From: Plasticicumulans acidivorans
GTDB taxonomy: Bacteria; Pseudomonadota; Gammaproteobacteria; Competibacterales; Competibacteraceae
Direction of reading: 5' to 3'
Assembly: GCF_003182095.1 (NCBI RefSeq)
Contig: NZ_QGTJ01000016.1
Location: 1-43,434 of the forward strand
Length of the DNA: 43,434 nucleotides
Position 1 is the first letter of the stretch. Each line of letters opens with the position of its first letter. A model generated the notes under the pieces. It saw only the letters and a list, made by a program, of their open reading frames with translations. It was not told the origin of the DNA and did no database searches. Positions 1 to 7,704 of the stretch are shown piece after piece. The translations under genes and the position numbers were made by a program.

Positions 1-114
1 CGGCTGGGCACGCCGGAGGACATCGCGCGTACGCTGGTGTTTTTGACGGACGAAGAGGCGAGCTTCATCACGGGCGCTGATCTGTACGTCAATGGTGGTC
101 TCTACATCCACTGA
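1..114 (+). CDS. SDR-family oxidoreductase, C-terminal fragment (PhaB/FabG-like)
   Basis: The window opens inside a reading frame that ends at TGA 112-114. The 37 visible residues run from RLGTPEDIA to [14 protein letters not shown]. This is the usual C-terminus of short-chain dehydrogenases/reductases: a G-x-P-x-D/E-I-A helix, then the 'TGA-x-x-x-x-NGG' strand near the end. The NGGL-x ending resembles acetoacetyl-CoA reductase PhaB more than typical FabG, so a role in 3-hydroxybutyryl-CoA or polyhydroxybutyrate metabolism is plausible. The catalytic Ser-Tyr-Lys and the Rossmann motif lie outside the window, so the substrate cannot be fixed. A strong terminator follows at once, so this gene is probably not co-transcribed with the permease operon downstream, although the two may act in the same pathway. 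Confidence 0.8.
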   Translation, partial: RLGTPEDIARTLVFLTDEEASFITGADLYVNGGLYIH

Positions 115-136
115 GCGAGTGTCTCGGTGTCGATGA

Positions 137-167
137 AAGGCCGGCCCGGAAGGGCCGGCTTTTTTTA
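137..167 (+). terminator. Rho-independent terminator after the SDR gene
   Basis: A perfect 8-bp stem GCCGGCCC (140-147) / GGGCCGGC (152-159) with a GGAA loop is followed by seven T (160-166) and preceded by three A. It lies 25 bases after the stop codon of the SDR gene. Confidence 0.93.
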
Positions 168-182
168 TGTCTGATTATTAAG

Positions 183-292
183 ACAGTGTCCGGGTTGTCG
201 GACATTGTTAGAAATTTTTAATCAAAAGCATTATTTAACTAATCTGAATCATCGCACTGTCTGGAATGGCAGACACTGTGGTCGCCTGTCTG
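183..292. promoter_or_regulatory. Cluster of TGTCNG palindromes (candidate activator or repressor sites)
   Basis: Two inverted repeats share one architecture. TGTCCG-N6-CGGACA lies at 187-204 and extends to ACAGTGTCCG / CGGACATTGT at 183-208 with one mismatch. TGTCTG-N6-CAGACA lies at 258-275. A further half site TGTCTG lies at 287-292. The sequence around them is AT-rich, unlike the rest of the window. The two palindromes are 71 bases apart centre to centre and about 110-180 bases upstream of the likely transcription start of the permease operon. That distance suits an enhancer-binding activator; a repressor or LysR/GntR-type regulator cannot be excluded. The rest of 115-425 holds the terminator, an A/T tract at 300-340 and a sigma-54-like promoter. 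Confidence 0.5.
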
Positions 293-349
293 AACGTTAT
301 TTCTTTATTTTTTTATATATAAATCAATTAATTAGTCTCTTTTGACACG

Positions 350-366
350 TTGGCATGCCGCTTGAG
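350..366 (+). promoter_or_regulatory. Sigma-54-like promoter before the permease operon
   Basis: TTGGCATG-CCGC-TTGAG matches the -24/-12 consensus YTGGCAYR-N4-TTGCW at every defined position except the last two (GA instead of GC, and G instead of W). Transcription would start near 378. A 7-bp hairpin CGTCCCT / AGGGGCG (379-395, TCG loop) would then sit at the very 5' end of the mRNA. The imperfect -12 dinucleotide is the main weakness. A TTGACA at 342-347 has no matching -10 box, which makes a sigma-70 promoter there less likely. Confidence 0.4.
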
Positions 367-425
367 ACGGAATCGGCACGTCCCTTCGAGGGGCGACACA
401 CCAATGATCTGGAGGAGACACCATC

Positions 426-1811
426 GTGATCGGCATTCTGGGCATCGTGCTCTCGCTCGCCCTGTTGATCGTTCTGGCCTACCGCGGCTGGAACGTCATT
501 TTCATCGCGCCGCTGTGTGCGGGCGTCGCCCTGCTGTTCAACTGGCAGGAGGCGCCGCTGCTGGCGACCTATTCGCAGGTCTACATGCCCGCCATGGGCA
601 ACTTCCTGGCGAAGTTCTTCCCGCTGTTCCTGCTCGGCGCCGTGTTCGGCAAGCTGATGGAGGATTCCGGTGCGGCGAAGGCCATCGCCCTCGGCATCGT
701 GCGCCTGATCGGCGCCGAGCGGGCGATCCTCGCCGTGGTGCTGGCCTGCGCGATCCTCACCTATGGCGGTGTGTCGCTGTTCGTCGTCGCCTTCTCGGTC
801 TACCCGATCGCCATGCAGCTGTTCCGCTCGGCGCAGATCCCCAAGCGCTTGATTCCCGGTGCGATCGCCCTCGGTTCATTCACCTTCACGATGACCGCGC
901 TGCCCGGCACGCCGGCGATCCAGAACGCCATCCCGATGCCGTTCTTTCACACCACGCCGTTCGCGGCGCCCGGCATGGGCATCATCGCCGGTCTGTTCAT
1001 GCTGGTCTGCGGCCAGCTGTGGCTGAGCCGTCGGGCGGCGCTGGCGCGCACGGCCGGCGAGGGGTATGGCGAGCATCACGACGTCATCGTCGAGGAGGAC
1101 AACCGCGATCTGCCGAACGTCTGGCTGGCGCTGCTGCCGCTGGCCTCGGTGATCGCGCTCAATGCGCTGTTCACCTACGTGGTGATCCCGGCGATGGACA
1201 CTGGTTATCTGGCGATGCCGAAGTTCGGCAAGGTGTCCCTGCCGGCGGTGCTCGGTGTCTGGGCGATCATCGCGGCGATGGCGATCGCGGTGCTGCTGGT
1301 GGTGCTGCTCAACCTGAGCCGTTTTCGCGATGTGCGGGCCTCGATCACCGAGGGCACGCTGGGGTCGCTGCTGCCGGTGTGCAATACCGCGGCGGAGGTC
1401 GGCTATGGCGCGGTGATTTCCGGCCTCGGTGCGTTCATCGCCTTCCGTGAAACCCTGAAATCGGTGGTCGGTGATCCGCTGGTGTCGGTGGCGGTCGTCG
1501 TCAACACTCTGGCGGGCCTGACCGGCTCGGCATCTGGTGGCCTGTCGCTGACGCTGCAGGCGATGGGCGAGTACTACCGCAACGCCGCACTGGCGGCCGG
1601 TATCGATCCGGAAGTCATGCACCGCGTGGCGACGCTGGCCTCCGGCGGCCTCGACGCCCTGCCGCACAACGGTGCCGTCATCACGCTGCTGGCGATTACC
1701 CGTCTGACGCACAAGGATTCCTACAAGGACATCCTGTTCTGCGCCGTGGTCTTCCCGGTGCTGTCGGGCTTTCTGGTGGTCGGGCTCAATGCTGTGTTCG
1801 GCACCTTCTGA
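426..1811 (+). CDS. GntP-family permease, probable 3-hydroxybutyrate/short-chain carboxylate transporter
   Basis: This is a 461-residue, very hydrophobic inner-membrane protein with about 12 predicted membrane segments from residue 3 to the end. The GntP signature regions are visible: the N-terminal FFPLFLLGAVFGKLMEDSG segment, a TYGGVSLFVV helix, TALPGTPAIQNAIP, and late segments with SASGGLSLTL and GGLDALPHNGAV. GntP permeases are proton symporters for gluconate or hydroxy acids. The subgroup found beside CoA transferases and 3-hydroxybutyrate dehydrogenases imports hydroxybutyrate or acetoacetate. The GTG start has the strong ribosome site GGAGGAG (411-417) eight bases upstream. The Usp gene follows after 14 bases and the CoA transferase after that, so the three probably form one operon. 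The substrate is inferred from context only. Confidence 0.85.
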   Translation: MIGILGIVLSLALLIVLAYRGWNVIFIAPLCAGVALLFNWQEAPLLATYSQVYMPAMGNFLAKFFPLFLLGAVFGKLMEDSGAAKAIALGIVRLIGAERAILAVVLACAILTYGGVSLFVVAFSVYPIAMQLFRSAQIPKRLIPGAIALGSFTFTMTALPGTPAIQNAIPMPFFHTTPFAAPGMGIIAGLFMLVCGQLWLSRRAALARTAGEGYGEHHDVIVEEDNRDLPNVWLALLPLASVIALNALFTYVVIPAMDTGYLAMPKFGKVSLPAVLGVWAIIAAMAIAVLLVVLLNLSRFRDVRASITEGTLGSLLPVCNTAAEVGYGAVISGLGAFIAFRETLKSVVGDPLVSVAVVVNTLAGLTGSASGGLSLTLQAMGEYYRNAALAAGIDPEVMHRVATLASGGLDALPHNGAVITLLAITRLTHKDSYKDILFCAVVFPVLSGFLVVGLNAVFGTF

Positions 1812-1825
1812 GCGGAGGGTTCAGC

Positions 1826-2347
1826 GTGGACGACAAGGTTTATCAACACATGATGTTCGCCGTCGATTTCGACGCCGAAGGGACGCCGGCGCTGGTCGAG
1901 CGCGTCGCTGCGCTGCGCGCGCTGTGCGGGGCCCGCTTGAGCCTGCTGCACGTCGTCGATGTACGCGGCCTGCATGGCAGTCAGGACAGTGCCGTGCTGC
2001 TGTCGCATCACCACGACGATCTGCCGGCCGAGGCCAGCAACAACATCACCGACAGCGCTGCCCTGGTGCCGCACGAGGAGGATGCCCTGACCGATGCCGC
2101 ACACGCCTTCCTTGAGAGCATCCGGATGCGGCTGGCGGTGGCGCCCGGGGATTGCCACGTCGTCGAGTCCGACTCGGTGCGCGATGCGATCGTTGCGCAG
2201 GCACAGACGCTGGCGGCCGACCTGATCATGCTCGGTCATGGGGATCGCCACTGGTTCGCCTGGTTTGGTGATCACACGGCCGAGCGGGTCGTGCACCGGG
2301 CGCACTGCGATGTGCTGGTGCTGCATCTCGGCGATGACACCCACTAG
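1826..2347 (+). CDS. Universal stress protein (UspA family), His-rich insertion
   Basis: This 173-residue cytoplasmic protein has the UspA fold: a first strand YQHMMFAVDFDAEG, the LSLLHVVDV strand and the C-terminal strand HCDVLVLHLG. The ATP-binding motif G-x2-G-x9-G-S/T is not intact; the equivalent stretch reads GHGDRHWFAWFGDHTAERV. An insertion after the second strand carries a run of three His and Asp (SHHHDD). It may therefore be a non-nucleotide-binding Usp. The start is GTG with GGAGGG at 1814-1819, six bases upstream. It sits between a permease and a CoA transferase with short gaps. Usp genes paired with transporters are common, and a role in sensing energy or substrate state is a guess. 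Confidence 0.85.
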   Translation: MDDKVYQHMMFAVDFDAEGTPALVERVAALRALCGARLSLLHVVDVRGLHGSQDSAVLLSHHHDDLPAEASNNITDSAALVPHEEDALTDAAHAFLESIRMRLAVAPGDCHVVESDSVRDAIVAQAQTLAADLIMLGHGDRHWFAWFGDHTAERVVHRAHCDVLVLHLGDDTH

Positions 2348-2358
2348 AACGAGGTGAC

Positions 2359-2378
2359 GGCACCCGCCAGCGGGTGCC
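2359..2378 (+). other. Perfect intercistronic hairpin just before the CoA-transferase ribosome site
   Basis: GGCACCCGC and GCGGGTGCC form a perfect 9-bp inverted repeat around CA. It begins 11 bases after the Usp stop and ends directly at the ribosome site GGGAGGAGG (2379-2387). No T-run follows, so it is not an ordinary terminator. It could shield the downstream mRNA from decay or set relative expression. Confidence 0.6.
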
Positions 2379-2392
2379 GGGAGGAGGTTTTG

Positions 2393-4387
2393 ATGAAAAG
2401 TGCGCAACATCCCCTGCTGCAGGGGCGCACCGTGGCACCGAAGGGCAAGATCGTCAGCGCCGACGAGGCGGTGCGTCTGCTCGCCGACGGCGACACGCTG
2501 GCTACCGGCGGTTTCGTCGGCATCGGCTTCGCCGAGGAGCTCGCCATCGCCCTGGAGCGGCGTTTCCTGGAGACCGGCGCGCCGCATGATCTGCGGCTGG
2601 TCTACGCCGGCGGCCAGGGGGACGGCAGCGAGCGCGGGCTCAATCATCTCGGTCACGAAGGACTGGTCGGCAGCGTCATCGGTGGCCACTGGGGGCTGGT
2701 GCCGAAGCTGCAGCGTTTGGCCATCGCCGAGAAGATCGCCGCCTGGAATCTGCCGCAGGGCGTCATTTCGCATCTGTTCCGCGATATCGCCGCCGGCAAG
2801 CCGGGCACGCTGACGCGGGTGGGGTTGGGTACCTTCGTCGATCCGCAGTTCGGCGGCGGCAAGATCAATGCGCGCTGCACCGAGGATCTGGTGCGGCGCC
2901 TGCCGATCGACGGCGAGGATTACCTGCTCTACAAGGCGTTTCCGATCAACGCCTGCTTCCTGCGCGGTACCACGGCCGATGCCGACGGCAACGTGACGAT
3001 GGAAAAGGAAGCCCTGACGCTGGAGTCGCTGGCCATCGCCATGGCAACGCACAACAGCGGCGGCATCGTCATCGTGCAGGTCGAGCGCATCGCCGAGCGC
3101 GGCACGCTGTCCGGGCGGCAGGTGAAGATCCCGGGGGTGTTCGTCGATTGCGTGGTCGTCGCCGATCCGCGCAATCACATGCAGACCTTCGCCGAAAGCT
3201 ACAACCCGGGCTTTTCCGGCGAGATCCGTGTACCAGTGGCCGGGCAGGCGCCGATGGAGCTCAACGAACGCAAGCTGATCGCCCGCCGTGCCGCCTTCGA
3301 GCTGCGCCCCAACGCGATCGTCAACCTCGGCATCGGCATGCCCGAGGGTATCGCTGCCGTCGCCAACGAGGAGCATGTACTCGATGCCGTGACGATGACG
3401 GCGGAGCCGGGCGTGATCGGCGGGCTGCCGGCCTCCGGGCTCAACTTCGGTGCTGCCGTCAACACGCAGGCGATCATCGACCAGCCGTCGCAGTTCGATT
3501 TCTACGACGGTGGCGGCCTGGACGTCGCTTTCCTCGGCCTGGCTCAGGCGGATGCCGAGGGCAATCTCAACGTCAGCCGCTTCGGCCCGCGCCTCGCCGG
3601 TGCCGGCGGCTTCATCAACATCAGCCAGAACGCCAAATGCGTGGTGTTCGTCGGTACCTTCACTGCGGGCGGCTTGCGCGTCGCTGTCGACAACGGTGAG
3701 CTGCGCATCCTGCAGGAAGGCCGCGAGCGCAAGTTCGTCGCAGCCGTCGAACAGCGTACCTACGCCGGGCGACTGGCGGCGCTGCGCGGCCAGCCGGCGT
3801 TGTACATCACCGAGCGCTGCGTGTTCAGGCTGACGCCCGACGGCCTGGAGCTGATCGAGATTGCTCCCGGCATCGATGTCGAACGCGACGTGCTCGCGCA
3901 CATGGACTTCGCGCCGCTGATGCCGCAGCCGCCGCGGCTGATGGATGCACGCATCTTCCGCGAACAGCCGATGGGGCTGCGCGAGCTGCTCACGGTGACG
4001 CCGCTGGCGGAGCGTTTCAGCTATTACCCGGGGCAGAATCTGTTCTTCGTCGATTTCGGCGGATACCATGTCGATACGCTCGAAGACGTCGAAACGATCC
4101 GCGCAGCCGTCGTATCCCGCCTGCAGGGGCTGGGGCACAAAGTCTTCGCAATCGTCAATTACGACGACTTCACGATCACCCCGGACGTGTTCGATGCTTA
4201 CGTCAGCATGGTGAAGGGGCTCGTCGAGCGTTTTTATCTTGGCGTCACCCGATACACCGCGAACGCATTTCTGCGGATGAAGCTGGGTCGAGCCCTGGCC
4301 GAGCGCCAGCTTGCGCCCTCTCTGTTCGACAACCAGCAGGAAGCGCGTGCGCAACTCGGGGTCACTGATTTGCACCCGCCACGGTGA
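2393..4387 (+). CDS. Fused acyl-CoA:carboxylate CoA transferase (YdiF/Pct type) with C-terminal extension
   Basis: This 664-residue enzyme moves CoA between short-chain acyl-CoA and free acids through a glutamyl-CoA intermediate. Both halves of the family I transferase are fused: an alpha-like half (about residues 15-270, [28 protein letters not shown]) and a beta-like half (about 290-515, [15 protein letters not shown]). The catalytic Glu is very likely residue 338 in AEPGVIGG, close to Glu333 of E. coli YdiF. E. coli YdiF has about 531 residues; here some 140 extra residues follow (from about [13 protein letters not shown]), a tail I recognise only loosely from other proteobacterial homologues. 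ATG 2393 was chosen over an in-frame GTG at 2354 because GGGAGGAGG lies five bases before it. With the upstream permease it fits activation of acetoacetate, propionate or a similar acid. Confidence 0.88.
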   Translation: MKSAQHPLLQGRTVAPKGKIVSADEAVRLLADGDTLATGGFVGIGFAEELAIALERRFLETGAPHDLRLVYAGGQGDGSERGLNHLGHEGLVGSVIGGHWGLVPKLQRLAIAEKIAAWNLPQGVISHLFRDIAAGKPGTLTRVGLGTFVDPQFGGGKINARCTEDLVRRLPIDGEDYLLYKAFPINACFLRGTTADADGNVTMEKEALTLESLAIAMATHNSGGIVIVQVERIAERGTLSGRQVKIPGVFVDCVVVADPRNHMQTFAESYNPGFSGEIRVPVAGQAPMELNERKLIARRAAFELRPNAIVNLGIGMPEGIAAVANEEHVLDAVTMTAEPGVIGGLPASGLNFGAAVNTQAIIDQPSQFDFYDGGGLDVAFLGLAQADAEGNLNVSRFGPRLAGAGGFINISQNAKCVVFVGTFTAGGLRVAVDNGELRILQEGRERKFVAAVEQRTYAGRLAALRGQPALYITERCVFRLTPDGLELIEIAPGIDVERDVLAHMDFAPLMPQPPRLMDARIFREQPMGLRELLTVTPLAERFSYYPGQNLFFVDFGGYHVDTLEDVETIRAAVVSRLQGLGHKVFAIVNYDDFTITPDVFDAYVSMVKGLVERFYLGVTRYTANAFLRMKLGRALAERQLAPSLFDNQQEARAQLGVTDLHPPR

Positions 4388-4425
4388 TGCGGCGGGCGGT
4401 TCCAGGCCTGCACTGAAGGGAACGC

Positions 4426-5289
4426 ATGTTCGTCATCATCGGCTACGTGCTCATCATCGCCTGCCTGCTGGGCGGATTCACCGTGGCCGGCGGCCACATC
4501 GGCGTGCTCTGGCAGCCCGTCGAAGTCATGATCATCGTCGGTGCGGCGGTCGGCGCATTCGTGGTCGGCAACAGCATGACCGTGCTCAAGCAGACTGGCG
4601 GAGCACTCGGCGCCTGCTTCAAAGGCGCCAAGTACACGCAGTCGCTGTACATGGAAACGCTGACGCTGCTCTACCTGATCTTTGCCAAGATCCGCAAGGA
4701 AGGACTGCTGGCGCTGCAGTCGGACATCGATGAGCCGCACAACAGCAAGCTCTTCGAGCAGGCGCCGGCGGTGCTGCACGATCACCACGCCGTGGAGTTC
4801 ATCACCGACTACCTGCGTCTGCTGTCGTCCGGCAACATCGAGCTCAACCAGCTCGAAAACCTGATGGACCTCGACATCGAAACCCATCACCACGAAGGCG
4901 ATCGGCCGATCAAGTCGATCCAGAACTTTGCCGACGGTCTGCCGGCCTTCGGTATCGTGGCGGCAGTGCTGGGCGTCGTGCACACGATGGAATCGGTGGG
5001 TATTCCGCCTGCCGAGCTGGGCAAGCTGATCGCGGCGGCGCTGGTCGGTACCTTCCTCGGTATCCTGCTGGCGTACGGTTTCGTCGGTCCGCTGGGCAGC
5101 CTGCTGACGCAGAAGCTCGACGAGTCGACCAAGTACTACCAGGCAATCAAGGCGGCGTTCATCGCCAACCTCAATGGTTACGACCCGATGGCCTCGGTCG
5201 AGTTTGCGCGCAAGGTGATGTACTCCACGGAGCGTCCCGGCTTCACCGAAATGGAGAAGCACATCCAGGCAGCGCGCAAGGCCAAGTGA
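4426..5289 (+). CDS. motA: Flagellar motor stator protein MotA
   Basis: MotA is the four-helix inner-membrane subunit of the proton-driven stator. It forms a MotA5:MotB2 complex that pushes on rotor protein FliG. At 287 residues it aligns with E. coli MotA without number shifts at the key sites. Pro173 (FADGLPAFG) and Pro222 (YGFVGPLGS) are present, and so is Arg90 in the cytoplasmic loop (AKIR). The E. coli Glu98 position is Gln98 here (ALQSD), read directly as codon CAG; in E. coli the acidic residue contributes to FliG contact. Four hydrophobic segments lie near residues 3-20, 33-50, 170-190 and 203-222. motB follows after 24 bases. AAGGGA before the ATG serves as ribosome site. No other flagellar gene is in the window. 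Confidence 0.96.
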   Translation: MFVIIGYVLIIACLLGGFTVAGGHIGVLWQPVEVMIIVGAAVGAFVVGNSMTVLKQTGGALGACFKGAKYTQSLYMETLTLLYLIFAKIRKEGLLALQSDIDEPHNSKLFEQAPAVLHDHHAVEFITDYLRLLSSGNIELNQLENLMDLDIETHHHEGDRPIKSIQNFADGLPAFGIVAAVLGVVHTMESVGIPPAELGKLIAAALVGTFLGILLAYGFVGPLGSLLTQKLDESTKYYQAIKAAFIANLNGYDPMASVEFARKVMYSTERPGFTEMEKHIQAARKAK

Positions 5290-5313
5290 CGATGACGGTG
5301 TCGGAGTAACGCC

Positions 5314-6375
5314 ATGTCGGAACAGCGGCCGATCGTCATCAAGAAGATCAAGAAGGGGCATGGCGGCCATCACGGCGGCGCCTGGAAGCTCGCCTACGCC
5401 GACTTCGTCACGGCGATGATGGCGTTCTTCCTGCTGATGTGGCTGCTGGGCTCGACGACCAAGGGCAATCTGCAGGGCATCGCCGAGTATTTCCAGAATC
5501 CGTTCAAGGTGTCGATGAGCGGCGGTGAGGGCTCCGGTGATGCCGTCAGCGTACTCAAGGGCGGTGGTGAAGACCTCACGCGCGCGGTCGGACAGGTCAA
5601 GCGCACCAATGAAGGCACTCGTGTGATGGTCGCCAAGGGGAATGAGGACATCACCGGTAAGCTGCGCGACCTCAAAACCAAACTCGAAGGCAAAATCGGC
5701 GTCAGTCCGACCCTGCGCCGCTATAAGGATCAGCTGCGGCTGGAACTGACCCGCGAAGGTCTACGCATTCAGATCGTCGATGCCGAAAACCGGCCGATGT
5801 TTGCCGTCGGCAGCGCTCAGATGCAGCCGTACGTCAAGGATATCCTCAAGGAAATTGCACCGGTCATCAACGAGTTGCCGAACGCCATCAGCATCTCTGG
5901 CTACACTGATGCGCGGCCGTTCGCCGGCGCTCAGCGTGGTTACAGCAACTGGGAACTGTCGGCCGATCGCGCCAATACTGCCCGTCGCGAACTGCTCGAT
6001 GCAGGCTTGCAGGAGAACAAAGTGCTGCGCGTGGTCGGTTTTGCCGACAGTGTGCCGCTGGTCAAAGATGACCCCATGGCTGATATCAATCGGCGCATTG
6101 CCATTGTGGTGATGAATCAGGAGTCGGAAGCGGCCGTGCGCGCCGATCTTGGCGAGCGGGTCAACGTCGACAGCAATACCGACGTCAAGCCGGAGCTGAT
6201 CGACCCCGAACACAATCCGCCTGCGAGGACATCGGCTCCTGCAGCGGGTGATGCAGCAGCACATGCGCCGGTACCTTCGGGGACAGCCACATCGCCGGCC
6301 TTGCCGGCACGCCCCAGCATCGTACCGCCGCCGTTGCCGCCGGGTCTGGTACCTGCCAGGCCGGCCGAGCGATGA
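5314..6375 (+). CDS. motB: Flagellar motor stator protein MotB
   Basis: MotB completes the proton channel and anchors the stator to peptidoglycan. The 353-residue protein starts with a basic cytoplasmic stretch (IVIKKIKKG). One membrane helix with the essential proton-carrying aspartate follows: Asp30 in AYADFVTAMMAFF, equivalent to Asp32 of E. coli. The plug and linker region comes next, then the OmpA-like peptidoglycan-binding domain (about residues 150-270: ISGYTDARP, NWELSADRANTARREL, GFADSVPL, NRRIAIVV). After about residue 285 comes a tail of some 65 residues rich in Pro, Ala and Ser that is probably disordered in the periplasm; the stator function does not need it. It is co-transcribed with motA, and the next gene starts within 30 bases. 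Confidence 0.96.
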   Translation: MSEQRPIVIKKIKKGHGGHHGGAWKLAYADFVTAMMAFFLLMWLLGSTTKGNLQGIAEYFQNPFKVSMSGGEGSGDAVSVLKGGGEDLTRAVGQVKRTNEGTRVMVAKGNEDITGKLRDLKTKLEGKIGVSPTLRRYKDQLRLELTREGLRIQIVDAENRPMFAVGSAQMQPYVKDILKEIAPVINELPNAISISGYTDARPFAGAQRGYSNWELSADRANTARRELLDAGLQENKVLRVVGFADSVPLVKDDPMADINRRIAIVVMNQESEAAVRADLGERVNVDSNTDVKPELIDPEHNPPARTSAPAAGDAAAHAPVPSGTATSPALPARPSIVPPPLPPGLVPARPAER

Positions 6376-6402
6376 GCGTGCAGGAGCCGCCCGATCGGCG
6401 CC

Positions 6403-7206
6403 GTGTCGATGGCCTTGGCTGATACGCAACGCTGGCCGCCACTGCTGCTGGCTGTGCTGGCTCAGGGTTTGGCGTTGCTTGGCGTCTTGCTGGCGCAATC
6501 CTTGGCAATTTACCTGTTTGCCCAGCCGGCGGATTTCTACGTCCTGCTGTTCGTGCAGGGTGTCACGGCTGCGGTGATTGGTGTGCGTTTGGGGCTGCCG
6601 CGCTGGTGGGTGCCGATTCAGATCGCATTTCTGCCGCTGCTGGTCGGAGCGCTGCGACTCGATTTGCCGCCACTGCTGTGGCTGGCAGGTGCTGCTCTAC
6701 TGTTATTGCTGTTTCGCAATACTACCGTCGGACGGGTGCCGCTGTTTCTCTCCGGACCGGTGGCCTGGCGTGCCGTGGGGGAATGGCTGCCGAGCGAGGG
6801 GCGTTTCATTGATCTGGGCTGCGGCGTCGGTGGATTGCTGCTGGATCTGGCCAAGCGGTTTCCACAAGCCCGCATCGAGGGCATCGAGTCGGCACCGCTG
6901 CCCTGGCTCATCGCGCGACTGCGCAGCGTCGGTCGGCATAATGTCGAAGTGCGCTTCGCCGATCTGTGGCATCAGGATCTGGCGTCTTACGATCTTGTTT
7001 TCTGCTTCCTGTCGCCACAGCCGATGCTGGCGCTCTGGCTCAAGGCGCGCGCCGAAATGCAGCCGGGAGCCCTGTTCGTGAGTCTCGAATTCGATGTGCC
7101 GGGGGAGGTGCCGTCAGCCAGCATCGCGCTGGCCGACGGCCGCACCCTGCGTCTGTGGCGGATTCCCGCGACAGATGCGGATGGCGCTGCGCGCGCAAGT
7201 AGCTGA
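6403..7206 (+). CDS. Membrane-anchored class I SAM-dependent methyltransferase
   Basis: Residues 10-105 contain three or four hydrophobic helices (PPLLLAVLAQGLALLGVLL; YVLLFVQGVTAAVIGV; IAFLPLLVGAL; LLWLAGAALLLLLF). A cytoplasmic Rossmann methyltransferase domain follows from about residue 115. Motif I is RFIDLGCGVGGLLLDLA, the acidic residue after strand 2 is in IEGIESA, and the motif IV region is YDLVFCFLSPQPM. The acceptor is unknown. It starts 28 bases after motB on the same strand and so is probably in the stator transcript. The start is uncertain: GTG 6403 and ATG 6409 are in frame and neither has a well-spaced ribosome site (AGGAG at 6382 is far). It ends three bases from the stop of the convergent Usp gene. 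Confidence 0.75.
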   Translation: MSMALADTQRWPPLLLAVLAQGLALLGVLLAQSLAIYLFAQPADFYVLLFVQGVTAAVIGVRLGLPRWWVPIQIAFLPLLVGALRLDLPPLLWLAGAALLLLLFRNTTVGRVPLFLSGPVAWRAVGEWLPSEGRFIDLGCGVGGLLLDLAKRFPQARIEGIESAPLPWLIARLRSVGRHNVEVRFADLWHQDLASYDLVFCFLSPQPMLALWLKARAEMQPGALFVSLEFDVPGEVPSASIALADGRTLRLWRIPATDADGAARASS

Positions 7207-7209
7207 TAC

Positions 7210-7665
7210 CTAACCGGCTAGTTGCTCGGCACTCAGGCGGACGGCAAGCACGTCGCACGGCGCGCCATGCAACACGGCGTTGGCCGTTGAGCCAAGCAGC
7301 AGGGCCAGACCGTGCCGGCCATGGCTGCCGACGACGATGAGATCGGCGCCGACCTCCGTGGCGGTCTGCACGACGCCTTCCTTGGTGGATACGGCGTTGA
7401 TGACGCGCAGTTCGGCATCATTCAGACCGATTTCGTCCGCCAGCTTGGCGAGGGCTTCACGGGCTTCGCGCATCAGCGTCTCATCTGGCAGTTCCGGCAG
7501 CAGCGGCATGAGCTCGTAACCTGCACTGACGTTGATCTCCTCGACCACGTGTACCAGCGTGATGCGGGCGCCGTAGCGGCTGGCAATTTCCCTGGCGCGC
7601 GCGCCGGCCTGGCGCGCCTCCGGCGCAAAGTCCGTCGCAAACAGTACGTGACAGTAGTCCTGCAT
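7210..7665 (-). CDS. Universal stress protein (UspA family)
   Basis: This 151-residue cytoplasmic protein has a clear Usp fold: HVLFATDFAPEA first strand, ITLVHVVEEI second strand, and a near-canonical nucleotide loop GSHGRHGLALLLGST that is one residue shorter than the usual G-x2-G-x9-G-S. It ends with the strand PCDVLAVRLS. The start at 7665 is preceded by GAGGAA seven bases upstream; an in-frame ATG at 7689 lacks a ribosome site. It follows the ArsC-like gene by 39 bases on the same strand, so the two are probably one operon. It differs from the Usp gene at 1826 in having the ATP-type loop. Confidence 0.9.
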   Translation of the reverse strand: MQDYCHVLFATDFAPEARQAGARAREIASRYGARITLVHVVEEINVSAGYELMPLLPELPDETLMREAREALAKLADEIGLNDAELRVINAVSTKEGVVQTATEVGADLIVVGSHGRHGLALLLGSTANAVLHGAPCDVLAVRLSAEQLAG

Positions 7666-7704
7666 GGCTGGCTTCCTCGCTGAATGCACCTGTGGCGTTC
7701 GGGT

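Noticed and set aside
342..347. TTGACA as a sigma-70 -35 box before the permease gene
   Set aside because: The sequence 17 bases downstream is AGACGG, which is not a usable -10 box.
1721..4375. 884-codon open frame on the minus strand opposite the CoA transferase
   Set aside because: It is the antisense frame of a well-supported gene in GC-rich DNA. It lacks a ribosome site and any family resemblance, and its residues (many Arg, Gln, Asp, His) are typical of such shadows.
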